DNA of 64,000 bases from Pollutimonas sp. M17 (lineage in GTDB: Bacteria; Pseudomonadota; Gammaproteobacteria; Burkholderiales; Burkholderiaceae_B). Of the stretch, positions 52,766 through 62,617 are shown piece by piece. The notes below the pieces were generated by a model. That model searched no databases. It saw only the letters and a list, made by a program, of their open reading frames with translations, and was not told the origin of the DNA. Both the position numbers and the translations under genes were made by a program. Where the stretch lies: positions 2,976,001 through 3,040,000 of the forward strand of contig NZ_CP107548.1 in NCBI RefSeq assembly GCF_025836975.1, written 5' to 3'. The number at the start of each line of letters is the position of its first letter. Within the stretch, counting starts at the first letter, position 1.

Positions 52766-53857
52766 TCAAACATTAAACAGGAAATTCAACACATCCCCGT
52801 CCTTCACCACATACTCTTTCCCTTCCGCGCGCATCTTGCCGGCTTCCTTGGCGCCCTGCTCGCCCTTGCAGGCAATGAAGTCCTCGAACGCGATCGTCTG
52901 CGCACGGATGAAGCCGCGCTCGAAGTCGGTGTGGATGACGCCGGCGGCCTTGGGCGCGGTGTCGCCGATGTGTATGGTCCAGGCGCGCACTTCCTTGACG
53001 CCGGCGGTGAAGTAAGTCTGCAGGCCCAACAAGTTGTAGGCCGCGCGGATGACGCGGTTCAGGCCGGGCTCGTCCATGCCCATGTCGGCCAGAAACACGC
53101 TTTTGTCTTCGTCGTCCAGCTCGGCGATCTCCGCTTCGACGGCGGCGCACACGGCCACGACGGGGGCGTTCTCGGCCTCGGCGTACTTCTGCACGGCGGC
53201 CAGGTGCTCGTTGTTCTCGAAGCCGTCTTCCTTGACGTTGGCCACGTACATGCAGCGCTTGGCGGTGATGAAGCAGAACTGCTTGATCAGGGCCAGGTCG
53301 TCGTCGTCCAGTCCCAGCGAGCGCACGGGCCGCGCCTCGTTCAGGACGGGGATGATTTTTTCCAGCAGGGCCACCATCTTGATGGCTTCCTTGTCGCCGG
53401 CGCGCGCGGTCTTCTGGTTGCGCTGCAAGGCTTTTTCGGCGGTGGCCAAGTCGGCCAGGGCCAGTTCGGTGTTGATGACTTCGATGTCGGAAACGGGGTC
53501 GATGCGGCCGGCCACGTGGATGACGTTCTCGTCGTCGAAGCAGCGCACCACGTGCACGATGGCGTCGGTTTCACGGATGTTGGCCAGGAACTGGTTGCCC
53601 AGGCCTTCGCCCTTGGATGCGCCCGCCACCAGGCCGGCGATGTCGACGAATTCGACCACGGCGGGCAGGATGCGCTCGGGCTTGACGATTCCGGCCAGCG
53701 CCGCCAGGCGGCTGTCCGGGACTTCGACGACGCCCACGTTAGGCTCGATGGTGCAGAAGGGATAGTTCTCGGCGGCAATGCCTGCCTTGGTCAAGGCATT
53801 GAACAGGGTTGATTTTCCGACGTTGGGCAGGCCAACGATGCCACATTGCAAAGCCAT
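52766..53857 (-). CDS. ychF: Redox-regulated ATPase / Obg-like GTPase family protein YchF
   Basis: The 363-residue protein has a P-loop ([22 protein letters not shown]), the switch [28 protein letters not shown] in place of the usual NKxD (hence ATP preference), a coiled-coil insert and a C-terminal TGS domain ([16 protein letters not shown]). YchF binds ribosomes and affects translation fidelity and stress responses. The start at 53857 fits the family. It is a housekeeping gene bordering the restriction island on the right. Confidence 0.96.
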   Translation of the reverse strand: MALQCGIVGLPNVGKSTLFNALTKAGIAAENYPFCTIEPNVGVVEVPDSRLAALAGIVKPERILPAVVEFVDIAGLVAGASKGEGLGNQFLANIRETDAIVHVVRCFDDENVIHVAGRIDPVSDIEVINTELALADLATAEKALQRNQKTARAGDKEAIKMVALLEKIIPVLNEARPVRSLGLDDDDLALIKQFCFITAKRCMYVANVKEDGFENNEHLAAVQKYAEAENAPVVAVCAAVEAEIAELDDEDKSVFLADMGMDEPGLNRVIRAAYNLLGLQTYFTAGVKEVRAWTIHIGDTAPKAAGVIHTDFERGFIRAQTIAFEDFIACKGEQGAKEAGKMRAEGKEYVVKDGDVLNFLFNV

Positions 53858-53973
53858 GAGTGTCCTGAGATATAAAGATAAAAACGGGAAGAAGCCGCTA
53901 TTGTAGTGGTTTGGGCGATCGACCTGGCATGAAGTTCGCCGGTCCGCAAGCGGGCCGCTCCGGAGCCGGCGGC

Positions 53974-54762
53974 TTACGCCGCCAGTTCGGGGGCATAACT
54001 CAATATCAGCCACACCACCAGCAAAGGACCGCCGTTGAACATGCAATGCAGCAGCATCGACGCGCCTATGCCGCGCCGGACGCGCAGCCAGCCCAGGACC
54101 AGTCCGGTCAGCCACTGGGGCAGGACCAGCAGGGGCAGCAGCCACAGCGGTGTGTGATGCAGGTTGAAGTTGTACAGATGCACGGCGGCGAACAGCAGGG
54201 ACGACAGGTGAAAGACCCAGGGGAAACAGCGCCGGTACATCCAGCGATAGCGCCAGGGCAGCGGCCTGCGGGTATAGGGCAGTGCCGCCATATAGGGCAG
54301 CCAGCACACAAGCAGTATGCCGGTGAGCAGCAGGATGCCGGGCCAGCGCCCTCCCATGAGCATGGCGGCCACGGCGGCGGGCAGCAGCCACCAGGCCTGG
54401 CCCAGGCGGCGCAGGCTGTAGCGAAAGACCAGTTCTTCGACAATGGGTGCCCATAGCAGGGCCTGCAGCCAGGGCACATTGTTCAGGTCCAGCCGGTGTG
54501 TGGCGCCCCCCGCTCCGGCGGCGGCCACGGCAATCGGTCCCAGAAAAACCAGGTTGACGGCCCACAGGAAGAACGCCCATTTCAGCAGGCGCCCCGCGGA
54601 CAGGGCCGGAAACCAGTCTTCCCACCAGCCGCTGACGGCATGCCGGCCGGGCAGCCGGGGGCCGAAACGGGGTTTGAAAATGAAACGGAAAAAGTCGCGC
54701 AATTCGTCGCGAAAGCGTGGGCCGCAAATGCGGGGCCTGGCGGCCGCTGCGGCATCAGCCAC
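53974..54762 (-). CDS. CPBP-family intramembrane glutamic protease-like protein, GTG start
   Basis: This 262-residue polytopic membrane protein has the three CPBP (Abi) motifs: the glutamate pair in [25 protein letters not shown], and [12 protein letters not shown]. Members cleave or process membrane peptides (Rce1-like); many bacterial copies are uncharacterised. The GTG start overlaps the pth stop by 8 bases, so the two genes are co-translated. The ychF gene follows after 116 bases. Confidence 0.85.
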   Translation of the reverse strand: MADAAAAARPRICGPRFRDELRDFFRFIFKPRFGPRLPGRHAVSGWWEDWFPALSAGRLLKWAFFLWAVNLVFLGPIAVAAAGAGGATHRLDLNNVPWLQALLWAPIVEELVFRYSLRRLGQAWWLLPAAVAAMLMGGRWPGILLLTGILLVCWLPYMAALPYTRRPLPWRYRWMYRRCFPWVFHLSSLLFAAVHLYNFNLHHTPLWLLPLLVLPQWLTGLVLGWLRVRRGIGASMLLHCMFNGGPLLVVWLILSYAPELAA

Positions 54763-55354
54763 GATTGGCCTCGTGCAATTGGCTGGTGGCCTGCGTGAAC
54801 TCGCCGCGCAGCAATGCGGGCGCGACGGCGCGGCAACGGTCTATGACGGCTTCTATCTCTTTCAGTTCCTCGCGCCGCGGCGGATTCAGCACGAAGGCGG
54901 CCACTTGCTGCGCCAGCCCAAGCGTGCGCGGATGGCCGATGCCCAGCCTGAGGCGCCAGAAATCCGGGCTGGAAAAAGCCGCCTGGATGTCGCGCAGTCC
55001 GTTATGGCCGGCATGGCCGCCACCGCGCTTCAGCTTGACGTTGCCGGGCAGAAGATCGAGCTCGTCGTGCAGCACCAGGACCTGTTCGGGAACCAGCTTG
55101 TAGAACCGCATCAGGGCGCCGGCCGCCTGCCCCGAACGGTTCATATAGGTGGACGGCTTGGCGATGATGACCGCCTCGCCGTCGAAACGCGCCTTGGCCA
55201 CCCAGGCGGAGAACGCTTTTTCCAGCGTGAAGCTGGCCTTCAGGTCGTCGGCCAGGTGGTCGGCCAGCCAGAAGCCGGCATTGTGGCGTGTGGTTTCGTA
55301 TTCGGGGCCGGGGTTGCCCAAGCCTATGATCAGGCGCACGGGAGGTTGAGTCAT
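54755..55354 (-). CDS. pth: Peptidyl-tRNA hydrolase
   Basis: The 199-residue Pth recycles peptidyl-tRNAs released during translation. It contains [21 protein letters not shown] (His24 is the catalytic base), [16 protein letters not shown] and [28 protein letters not shown]. The start at MTQPPVRL is chosen over one 18 bases upstream because the conserved fold begins right after it. It is the usual neighbour of rplY in Burkholderiales. Confidence 0.96.
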   Translation of the reverse strand: MTQPPVRLIIGLGNPGPEYETTRHNAGFWLADHLADDLKASFTLEKAFSAWVAKARFDGEAVIIAKPSTYMNRSGQAAGALMRFYKLVPEQVLVLHDELDLLPGNVKLKRGGGHAGHNGLRDIQAAFSSPDFWRLRLGIGHPRTLGLAQQVAAFVLNPPRREELKEIEAVIDRCRAVAPALLRGEFTQATSQLHEANRG

Positions 55355-55373
55355 AGTCCAGAGTCTACACAAG

Positions 55374-55408
55374 AAAAACCCCTGCCGGCTGAAGGCCAGG
55401 CAGGGGTT
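55374..55408 (-). terminator. Rho-independent terminator after rplY
   Basis: On the minus strand AACCCCTGCC and GGCAGGGGTT form a 10-bp stem with a 12-base loop, followed by a T-run. It lies about 50 bases after the rplY stop and just before pth, separating the two. Confidence 0.85.
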
Positions 55409-55459
55409 GGTCCGGGACGGGTCCGTCAGTGATGAACGGACATCCGTCCGCTGCGGGCC

Positions 55460-56083
55460 TTACTCCGCGGCGGAAGCGTCGGCTTCGCCGGCGGCCGCAT
55501 CGCCGCTGTCGGCAGCGCCGCGCTGAGCCAGGGCGGCAGCCAGCACCAGGTCGCTTTCAGCGCCGTGAACCGTGTGGGTCACGCCCTTGGGCAGGGTGAT
55601 GTCCGACAGGTACACATTGGCGCCGCCGGTCAGTTGGGCCAGGTCCACTTCGATGAACTTGGGCAGGTTGGCGGGCAGGCACGTGACTTCGAGCTCGGTC
55701 ACGACGTGGCTGATGATCTGGCCGCTGACCTTGACCGCGGGCGAAATTTCGCCGTTGACGAAGTGCAGGGGGACCTTGGTCGTGATGGCCTGCGAGGCAT
55801 CGACGCGCTGGAAATCGACGTGCAGGACTTGCTGCTTGTAGGGGTGCCATTGCACGGCACGCAGCAGGACCTGATCGCCTTTCTTGCCATCGAGCTCCAT
55901 ATCCAGGATGGAGGCGTGGAACTCTTCCTTGCGCAGGGCATGGTAGATTTCGTTGTGGTCGAGCTCGATGCTCAGCGGATCGGCGGTGCCGCCGTACACA
56001 ATGGCGGGCACACGGCCAGCGTGGCGCAGGCGGCGGCTCGCACTCGTACCCTTATCGCTACGCGAAGTGGCGTTGAATTTCAT
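55460..56083 (-). CDS. rplY: 50S ribosomal protein L25 (general stress protein Ctc type)
   Basis: The 207-residue protein has an N-terminal L25 5S rRNA-binding domain ([32 protein letters not shown]) and the C-terminal TL5/Ctc domain ([36 protein letters not shown]), with an Ala/Glu-rich tail. GGAG lies 6 bases before the ATG. It follows prs on the same strand, as in related genomes. Confidence 0.96.
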   Translation of the reverse strand: MKFNATSRSDKGTSASRRLRHAGRVPAIVYGGTADPLSIELDHNEIYHALRKEEFHASILDMELDGKKGDQVLLRAVQWHPYKQQVLHVDFQRVDASQAITTKVPLHFVNGEISPAVKVSGQIISHVVTELEVTCLPANLPKFIEVDLAQLTGGANVYLSDITLPKGVTHTVHGAESDLVLAAALAQRGAADSGDAAAGEADASAAE

Positions 56084-56209
56084 GGATAACTCCAGATTGC
56101 TTTGGACTTGCACTACCCTCGCGGGAGGCGCAGGTCCTGTTGGTAAACGCGGCGCCATCATGCGCCGCGAACGACTGTTGCCCGCCGCGACCAGCGGGCA
56201 ACGGTATGC

Positions 56210-57160
56210 TTAATCGACGAACAGGGAACTGACCGATTCGGCGTTGGAAATACGTAATATGGTTTCGCCCAGCAGCGATGCGCAGGACAGCTGGCGTATC
56301 TTGCCGCAGTCGCGCGCCGCTTCCGAAAGCGGGATGGTGTCGGTGACGACAAGCTCGTCCAGCTCGGATTCGACGATGCGCTGCACGGCGCCGCCGGACA
56401 GGACGGGATGCGTGCAATAGGCGTAGACGGCGCCGGCGCCGCGCTCTTTCAGCGCCTGGGCGGCCTTGCACAGCGTGCCGGCGGTATCGACCATGTCGTC
56501 CATGATGATACAGGTGCGGCCATCGACTTCGCCAATGATGTTCATGACTTCCGACACGTTGGCGCGGGGACGGCGCTTGTCGATAATGGCCAGGTCGGCT
56601 TCCAGCTGCTTGGCCAGCGCACGGGCGCGCACCACGCCGCCGATATCGGGCGACACCACGACCAGGTTCTGATAGTTGCGGCGCCAGATGTCGCCCAGCA
56701 ATATGGGGCCGGCATAGATGTTGTCGACCGGAATATCGAAGAAGCCCTGGATCTGGTCAGCGTGCAGGTCCATGGTCATGACGCGGTCCACGCCGACCAC
56801 CTGCAGCATGTTGGCAACCACCTTGGCCGAAATGGAAACCCGCGCGGAGCGCGGGCGTCGGTCTTGGCGTGCGTAGCCGAAATAAGGGATGGCGGCGGTG
56901 ATCTTGCCGGCCGAGGCACGGCGCAGGGCATCGACCATGACCATGATTTCCATCAGGTTGTCGTTGGTCGGCGCGCAGGTGGGCTGCAGCACGAAAACGT
57001 CTTTGCCACGCACATTCTCATTGATTTCCACCATGACCTCACCATCCGAGAAACGACCGACGGTCATTTTTCCGAGCGACATGTCAAGGTGATTTGCAAC
57101 ATCGACCGCTAAACGAGTGTTAGCCGTGCCGGTAAAAATCATGAATCTGTCGTGTGCCAT
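56210..57160 (-). CDS. prs: Ribose-phosphate pyrophosphokinase (PRPP synthetase)
   Basis: This 316-residue enzyme makes PRPP from ribose-5-phosphate and ATP for nucleotide, His and Trp synthesis. It contains [46 protein letters not shown] (the ATP-binding flexible loop), the metal site [19 protein letters not shown], and the PRPP loop [18 protein letters not shown]. The length is standard. It is preceded by a tRNA-Gln gene on the same strand. Confidence 0.97.
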   Translation of the reverse strand: MAHDRFMIFTGTANTRLAVDVANHLDMSLGKMTVGRFSDGEVMVEINENVRGKDVFVLQPTCAPTNDNLMEIMVMVDALRRASAGKITAAIPYFGYARQDRRPRSARVSISAKVVANMLQVVGVDRVMTMDLHADQIQGFFDIPVDNIYAGPILLGDIWRRNYQNLVVVSPDIGGVVRARALAKQLEADLAIIDKRRPRANVSEVMNIIGEVDGRTCIIMDDMVDTAGTLCKAAQALKERGAGAVYAYCTHPVLSGGAVQRIVESELDELVVTDTIPLSEAARDCGKIRQLSCASLLGETILRISNAESVSSLFVD

Positions 57161-57192
57161 GGCGGAGGGTAGATTGCGTAGCGTTAAACAAC

Positions 57193-57238
57193 AAAGCTGT
57201 TGACCAGCACCGCCGTTTGGGGCCGACTCAACAGCTTT
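57193..57238 (-). terminator. Inverted repeat between tRNA-Gln and prs, possible terminator
   Basis: AAAGCTGTTGA (57193-57203) and TCAACAGCTTT (57228-57238) form a perfect 11-bp stem, followed on the minus strand by a T-rich stretch (TTTGTTGTTT). It could end the ispE-tRNA transcript before the prs promoter. Confidence 0.5.
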
Positions 57239-57270
57239 ACGTTAACTGCAAGCCTGTTGGCTTGAAAAAG

Positions 57271-57347
57271 TGGCTGGGGAAGAAGGATTCGAACCTTCGC
57301 ATGCTGGAATCAAAATCCAGTGCCTTAACCAGCTTGGCGATTCCCCA
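57271..57347 (-). tRNA. tRNA-Gln (anticodon UUG)
   Basis: This 77-base tRNA on the minus strand starts TGGGGAATCGCCAAGC and ends GTTCGAATCCTTC then TTCCCCAGCCA, with the CCA encoded. The anticodon stem CTGGA/TCCAG encloses the loop TTTTGAT, giving anticodon TTG (glutamine, CAA). The 5' end is 3 bases from the ispE stop, so the tRNA is probably cut from an ispE transcript. Confidence 0.96.
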
Positions 57348-57350
57348 ATT

Positions 57351-58277
57351 TCAACTGCTTATCCAGCTTCGTAGCGGATGATCCATCAGCCCCGGGCAAG
57401 CCCAGGCATTTTGAATGGCCGCTGCGTCGTCGCTTTCGCGACAAGATATTTTACCGATAATTTGCCGCTGGCACACGAGTGCTTGTTCCAGCGTTACAAA
57501 CTCTGCAAAAAAACAAGAACCCGAACCGCTCATTCTTGCGCTCAACCCTTGTTGAAGAAGCCAGTTGTGTACGGCCCCGACACGCGGATACTTCGCAAAA
57601 ACGACTGGCTCAAGATCATTGCGCCCAAAAAAACCGTTCTCAAAAAAACCGTTATCGGGCGCATTGTTTTTTTGCCAATCAGCAAAGACCGATATTTTGA
57701 CCGAAGGTGAATTCCTTGTCAAATCGGGCGAAGAAAATATCCCCGAGGTGGGGACGCTTTGCGGCGGCTGCGCCACAAGATAGGCACGCTCGGGCAGCGT
57801 CAGCGGGGACAGGATTTCGCCTACCCCTTCGGCGAACGCCGGCTGACCGTATATGAAGACGGGAACATCCGCGCCCAGCGGCAGTGCCAGCCTCATGAGG
57901 TCCTGGCGGCCCAGGCCGGTCTGCCACAAGCGGTTCAGGGCGATCAAGGTCGAGGCGGCATCGCTGGAGCCGCCGCCCAGGCCGCCGCCGGACGGTATGG
58001 TCTTGCGATAGCGGATTTGCGCACCCAGCTGCGTGCCTGTGGCCTTTTGCAGCGCCCGGGCTGCACGCACCACCAGGTCGTCTTCCTGGGCCAGGCCGGC
58101 CAGGCCTTCGCCCTCGCGCATGACATGCCCGTCGCGGCGCAGATCAAAGCTCAGCGTGTCGCACAAATCGATGAAACGGAAGGCCGTCTGCAACAGATGG
58201 TAGCCGTCGTCGCGGCGGCCCGTTACGTGCAGGAAAAGATTGATTTTGGCCGGCGCCGGCACATCGTACAAGGCCAT
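57351..58277 (-). CDS. ispE: 4-diphosphocytidyl-2-C-methyl-D-erythritol kinase
   Basis: This 308-residue GHMP kinase of the non-mevalonate isoprenoid pathway has the substrate segment APAKINLFLHVTGRRDDGYHLLQT, the ATP loop PSGGGLGGGSSDAAST, and C-terminal SARMSGSGSCFF. The region around residues 190-225 is longer than usual, with a tandem NGFFENGFF, and is encoded by four 7-base A/T homopolymers within 167 bp. It precedes tRNA-Gln by 3 bases and follows lolB. Confidence 0.94.
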   Translation of the reverse strand: MALYDVPAPAKINLFLHVTGRRDDGYHLLQTAFRFIDLCDTLSFDLRRDGHVMREGEGLAGLAQEDDLVVRAARALQKATGTQLGAQIRYRKTIPSGGGLGGGSSDAASTLIALNRLWQTGLGRQDLMRLALPLGADVPVFIYGQPAFAEGVGEILSPLTLPERAYLVAQPPQSVPTSGIFSSPDLTRNSPSVKISVFADWQKNNAPDNGFFENGFFGRNDLEPVVFAKYPRVGAVHNWLLQQGLSARMSGSGSCFFAEFVTLEQALVCQRQIIGKISCRESDDAAAIQNAWACPGLMDHPLRSWISS

Positions 58278-58859
58278 TTATTCGTCGACCACCAGCCGCA
58301 CGCTGATGCGGCGATCGGGGTCGTTGCGGTTCATCTGCAACAAGGCAGGTCCCTGGCCGTCGTAGCGTGAAAGCTGCACGCGCCAGCCATCCTGGGTGAA
58401 CGCGCCGACCTGGCCGCGCTCGTTCTTTTGCAGGTCGGACACGCCGGCGCCGCCGACCCGTCCCTGCAGCCAGTCGCGCAGGCCCGCCACCGGAATGGGG
58501 CTGCCCAGCACCTGCTCGACCAGCGCATCGGGGTGAGCCGCCTGTTCACGCTCGCCATTGCTGCGCGTGAGCGTGGCCAGCCCCGGCTCGACGTCGACCC
58601 GCGCCAGCGTATTGCCCAGCGGGTTGGCCAGGTCCAGGGTCAGTGCATTGCCCTGGTCGCGCCAGGCGAACCCGCCCTGCACGGCGTCGTGCCTGCCGTC
58701 GAAATAATTCACGCTGACGGCGAAGCGCCCCGCGCGTTCGAACGCGGGGCCGGACGCATCGCCGCCGATTTTCCGCGGCGTCGCGCAGGCGGTCAGCAAA
58801 AGAGCCGCCAGGCCGGCGACGCACCATGCCCTGTATCGCCGCAACAGCGCTTGCCTCAT
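58278..58859 (-). CDS. lolB: Outer-membrane lipoprotein insertion protein LolB
   Basis: The 193-residue lipoprotein has a signal peptide and lipobox (GLAALLLTAC) and a LolB-family beta barrel (GRFAVSVNYFDGRHDAVQGGFAWRDQGNALTLDLANPLGNTLA). It receives lipoproteins from LolA and inserts them into the outer membrane. Its ATG overlaps the stop of the TPR gene (ATGA), and ispE begins right behind it (1 base apart). This is a standard Burkholderiales gene order. Confidence 0.93.
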   Translation of the reverse strand: MRQALLRRYRAWCVAGLAALLLTACATPRKIGGDASGPAFERAGRFAVSVNYFDGRHDAVQGGFAWRDQGNALTLDLANPLGNTLARVDVEPGLATLTRSNGEREQAAHPDALVEQVLGSPIPVAGLRDWLQGRVGGAGVSDLQKNERGQVGAFTQDGWRVQLSRYDGQGPALLQMNRNDPDRRISVRLVVDE

Positions 58860-60634
58860 TTCAGGTCCACTCCCAGCCGCTGCAAGGTCTTCACCAGGGT
58901 TTCGTTTTCAGGATCCTGGTCCCGGCCTTCGCGCCAGATGCGCTTGGCCTCTTCGCCCCGTTTGCTGACCCACAACACCTCGCCCAGATGGGCCGCCACG
59001 TCGGCCGTGGGCAATTGCCTATAGGAGCGTTCCAGGTATTCGATGGCCGCCTCGTTGTCGCCCGTGCGGAACAGGTACCAGCCGACGCTGTCCAGGATGT
59101 AGGGGTTGTCGGGGTCGAGTTCCAGGGCGCGCTCCAGCAGGTCCTGCGCTTCGTCCAGCCGACGGTTCTGGTCCGCATAGGTGTAGCCCAACGAGTTGTA
59201 CGCATTGGCGTTGTTCGGGTCCAGCTCGATGACACGCCTCATCAGCGCCTCGAACTCGTCCATCTTCCCTTGCCGCTCGTAGAGCATGGCCAGGTCGTAC
59301 TTGACCTCGGCGCTGTCGGGGATTTCTTTATCGGCCTTGACCAGGACCTCGACCGCCGTGTCCGTGCGGCCCGCCTCGCGATAGATGGAGGCCAGGGTCA
59401 GCGCCACCACGGAGCGCTCGTGGTTGTCCTGGGGCTTCAGCGCGTCTATGGTCTGGCGCGCCTTGTCCAGCCGGCCCTGCCTGGCTTGCAGCACCGCCTT
59501 GTGGACCTGCGCCTGGAAGCGCAGCGACGGATCGTCGATCAGGTCCAGTTCGGCAATGGCGTCGTCGATGCGATCCTGCTTCTCGGCGATCTGCACCAGC
59601 AGCAGGCGCGCATCGGATGCATCGGCCGCCGCGCTGGTGGCCTTGTCGCTGATGGACTGGCGGCGCTGGGTCTGCACATTGATGTATTCACGCAGCAATG
59701 CTTGCGCCTGGGTATAGCGCTCGGCGCGCACATTGACCTGGGCCTCGTTGTACAGCAGGTCGAAATCTTCGGGAGCCTGGCGGCGCATGGTCTGGATTTG
59801 CGCGATCGCCGCGTCGAACTCATGGCGGTCCGCAAGCCGGCTGACCAGCATGAGCTGCAGCTTGCGGCTGCCTGGATGCTTGGCCAGGTAGGCGCGTGTG
59901 CTGTTTATGGCGGCAACCGGATCCACTTTCAGGCCATACTCCAGCACGCGCTGGGCGGCGGCATCGGAGTCGGGCTCCATGGCCTGAGCCTGCCTGGCTT
60001 CTTCGAGCGCCCTGGCCGGTTCCGAGGCCGCCCAGGCGGCATCGGCCAGCGCCAGATGCGCCACCGGCAAGGAGCGGACGGAGGGATGCAGGGCCTGCTC
60101 CAGCACATCCAGGGCCAGGCGCTTGTCGGCCATCTTGGCGACGATGGCCGACGCCTGCGCCACGGCCTGCTCTTTGTCCTGGGCTTTTTCGATGCGCGCC
60201 CACAAGGCGGACGCCAGGCCCGAGGTCTGGCCATTGGAGGCGGCCAGCGCCAGCGACGAGGCCACGGCTTCCGGATCACGGGGGGAAAGCAGCGCCCATT
60301 CGCGCGCGGCGCTGAGCGCCTGCGCCATGTTGCGATCGGCGATGGAAAGCTGGAAGGCGCGCTTGGCCAGCCTGGGATCGGAGGTTTCCCGCGCCAGGGC
60401 AAGCAGCGTCTGGCCCGCCACATCGTAGCGCCCGCGTGTGGCGGCGACTTCGGAAGTGAGTATCCTGTAAAGGATATCGGCGGTAAGCTTGACTGCGGGC
60501 AGTTCGCCGGCGCGTAGACGGATCTGCTCGACCTGGCCGGCGGGTTCGTCGGCCGGGGCGGAATGCGCGGGGACAGCCCACTGCGCAAGAACAGGCGCCA
60601 ATACCGTAAACACCAAGGGAATCGAAAGTTTCAT
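58856..60634 (-). CDS. Exported tetratricopeptide repeat protein
   Basis: This 592-residue protein has an N-terminal signal peptide (MKLSIPLVFTVLAPVLAQWAVPAHS) and TPR units through most of its length, clearest at the C-terminus (NANAYNSLGYTYADQNRRLDEAQDLLERALELDPDNPYILDSVGWYLF). TPR proteins mediate protein-protein contacts. This one is widely conserved upstream of lolB in Burkholderiales, and its location suggests an envelope role. Exact function is unknown. Confidence 0.88.
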   Translation of the reverse strand: MKLSIPLVFTVLAPVLAQWAVPAHSAPADEPAGQVEQIRLRAGELPAVKLTADILYRILTSEVAATRGRYDVAGQTLLALARETSDPRLAKRAFQLSIADRNMAQALSAAREWALLSPRDPEAVASSLALAASNGQTSGLASALWARIEKAQDKEQAVAQASAIVAKMADKRLALDVLEQALHPSVRSLPVAHLALADAAWAASEPARALEEARQAQAMEPDSDAAAQRVLEYGLKVDPVAAINSTRAYLAKHPGSRKLQLMLVSRLADRHEFDAAIAQIQTMRRQAPEDFDLLYNEAQVNVRAERYTQAQALLREYINVQTQRRQSISDKATSAAADASDARLLLVQIAEKQDRIDDAIAELDLIDDPSLRFQAQVHKAVLQARQGRLDKARQTIDALKPQDNHERSVVALTLASIYREAGRTDTAVEVLVKADKEIPDSAEVKYDLAMLYERQGKMDEFEALMRRVIELDPNNANAYNSLGYTYADQNRRLDEAQDLLERALELDPDNPYILDSVGWYLFRTGDNEAAIEYLERSYRQLPTADVAAHLGEVLWVSKRGEEAKRIWREGRDQDPENETLVKTLQRLGVDLK

Positions 60635-60719
60635 TCAAGAGGACCATCGCCGCTGCGCCCGGAATAAGCGTCAGATGGCAAAATTACACAGTCAGATTTA
60701 AAGATGTTATCACCCCCTC

Positions 60720-61547
60720 ATGCCTGAACTGCCAGAAGTCGAAACGACGCGTCGCGGAATAGCGACGATTATGCCCGGCCACGTGCTCGAGCGCTTTGTG
60801 GTCCACGAGCCGCGCATGCGCTGGCCCATTCCCGCCGATCTGCCCGACAGGATCAGCGGCCGGACGGTGCTGGCCTGCGAACGCCGCGGCAAGTACCTGC
60901 TGATCAATTTCGATCATGGCACACAGATCATTCACCTGGGCATGTCCGGCTCGCTGCGGCGGACGCCGCAGAACGAGCCACGGCGCAAGCATGACCATGC
61001 CGAATGGATCTTCGGCCATGCCCGCTTCCTTCTGCACGACCCGCGCCGCTTCGGTGCCGTGCTGTGGCACGATGCCGCCGACGGCCCCATTGCCGCCCAT
61101 CCGCTGCTGGCCACCCTGGGCATCGAGCCCTTCGACGAACGGTTCACGCCCGATTATCTGTACGGCAAGCTGCGGGGCAAGACGCTGTCCATCAAACAGG
61201 CGCTGCTGGCGGGGCATATCGTCGTAGGGGTGGGAAATATCTACGCCTCGGAAGCGCTGTTCCGGGCCCGCATCAACCCCCGCACACCCGCGGGCACCGT
61301 ATCGCGCGCCCGCTGCGCGGCGCTGGCCGCCGCGGTCAGGCAGACGCTGAGCGAAGCACTGGAATCGGGCGGCAGCACCTTGCGCGACTACGTCAATGCC
61401 ACCGGCCAGCCGGGCGCTTACTTCGAGATGCACGCGGCGGTGTACGAAAAAGCCGGACAAGCCTGCATTGAATGCTCGACCCCCATACGGCGCATCGTCC
61501 AGGGCCAGCGCGCCAGCTATTTCTGCCCAAAATGCCAGCGCCGATGA
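60720..61547 (+). CDS. mutM: Formamidopyrimidine-DNA glycosylase (Fpg/MutM)
   Basis: The 275-residue base-excision repair enzyme starts MPELPEVET, with Pro2 and Glu3 as catalytic residues after Met removal. It has LHDPRRFGAV, a helix-two-turn-helix near QALLAGHIVVGVGNIYASEALF, and a C-terminal zinc finger with four cysteines (CIECSTP and FCPKCQRR). It removes 8-oxoguanine and nicks DNA. It is divergent from the TPR gene. Confidence 0.97.
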   Translation: MPELPEVETTRRGIATIMPGHVLERFVVHEPRMRWPIPADLPDRISGRTVLACERRGKYLLINFDHGTQIIHLGMSGSLRRTPQNEPRRKHDHAEWIFGHARFLLHDPRRFGAVLWHDAADGPIAAHPLLATLGIEPFDERFTPDYLYGKLRGKTLSIKQALLAGHIVVGVGNIYASEALFRARINPRTPAGTVSRARCAALAAAVRQTLSEALESGGSTLRDYVNATGQPGAYFEMHAAVYEKAGQACIECSTPIRRIVQGQRASYFCPKCQRR

Positions 61548-61625
61548 ACTAAATTCGTCTATAACGAATACATTGCATATAAACAAACAATACGATATAT
61601 TCTGCCCATCAACGGAGATCTACCC

Positions 61626-62582
61626 ATGAGCAAACAGTTCGCGTCCCACGCCGACCTCGACGACAAGGTCGTTTCATTCGAAAAGCTATCCGACAACGCC
61701 TACGCCTACACGGCCGAAGGCGATCCCAATACCGGCATCATCGTCGGCGATGAATCCGTCATGGTGATCGACACCCAGGCCACGCCCGTGATGGCGCAAG
61801 ACGTCATCCGCCGCGTTCGCGAAGTGACAGACAAGCCCATCAAGTACATTTTGCTGTCGCACTACCATGCCGTGCGGGTGCTGGGCGCATCGGCCTACAA
61901 CGCGCAGGAAATCATCGCCAGCCGCGACACCTATGACCTCATCGTCGAGCGCGGCGAACAGGACAAGGCCAGCGAGATCGGTCGTTTCCCACGCCTGTTC
62001 CGCAACGTGGAATCCGTGCCTCCCGGCCTGACCTGGCCCACCATCACCTTCGACGGCGAAATGACGGTCAACCTGGGCAATCTGGAAGTCCAGATCTTGC
62101 AAGTGGGGCGCGGCCACACCAAGGGCGACACCATCGCCTGGCTGCCCGAGCAGCGCATCCTGTTCGCCGGCGACCTGGTCGAGTATCAGTCCACCCCTTA
62201 CGCGGGCGACTGCTACTTCCGCGAATGGCCGCACACCCTGGACACGCTGGCCGAATTCAATGCCGAAAAAATGGTGCCCGGACGCGGCCCCGCCCTGAAG
62301 TCGGCCGACGAAGTGCGCAAGGGCCTGGCCGGCACGCGCGCCTTCCTGACGGACCTGTACACCTGCGTGAATACCGGCGTGGCCGAGGGCAAGGACCTGA
62401 AGGCCATCTACCGCGAAACCTACGATTTCATGAAGCCGCGCTATGCCGACTGGGTCATCTTCGACCACTGCATGCCCTTCGACGTCTCGCGCGCCTACGA
62501 CGAAGCCACGGGCTACGACGATCCGCGCATCTGGACGGCGGAACGCGATATCGAAATGTGGAAGCAGCTCGAAGGCCAGTAA
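61626..62582 (+). CDS. MBL-fold metallo-hydrolase-like protein with altered HxHxDH motif
   Basis: This 318-residue metallo-beta-lactamase fold protein has TGIIVGDESVMVIDTQATP, a site loop reading SHYHAVRVLGASAY, then GRGHTKGDTIAWLPEQRILFAGDLVEY. The canonical HxHxDH is changed to HYHAVR, so the Asp and His that hold the second metal are missing. The downstream His and Asp ligands remain. It may bind one metal or have another chemistry. An FAD monooxygenase gene follows within about 35 bases, suggesting a shared catabolic operon. Confidence 0.85.
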   Translation: MSKQFASHADLDDKVVSFEKLSDNAYAYTAEGDPNTGIIVGDESVMVIDTQATPVMAQDVIRRVREVTDKPIKYILLSHYHAVRVLGASAYNAQEIIASRDTYDLIVERGEQDKASEIGRFPRLFRNVESVPPGLTWPTITFDGEMTVNLGNLEVQILQVGRGHTKGDTIAWLPEQRILFAGDLVEYQSTPYAGDCYFREWPHTLDTLAEFNAEKMVPGRGPALKSADEVRKGLAGTRAFLTDLYTCVNTGVAEGKDLKAIYRETYDFMKPRYADWVIFDHCMPFDVSRAYDEATGYDDPRIWTAERDIEMWKQLEGQ

Positions 62583-62617
62583 ACAGGCCGCCACCGCACA
62601 TGGACGAGGAGCAAGGG

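Noticed and set aside
53858-54727. 290-codon upstream extension of ychF
   Set aside because: It overlaps the CPBP gene in another frame. The YchF fold begins at [17 protein letters not shown] (53857).
57249-57264. CAAGCC/GGCTTG hairpin next to the tRNA 3' end
   Set aside because: The A/T run is on the wrong side for a terminator of the tRNA transcript, and the stem is only 6 bp.
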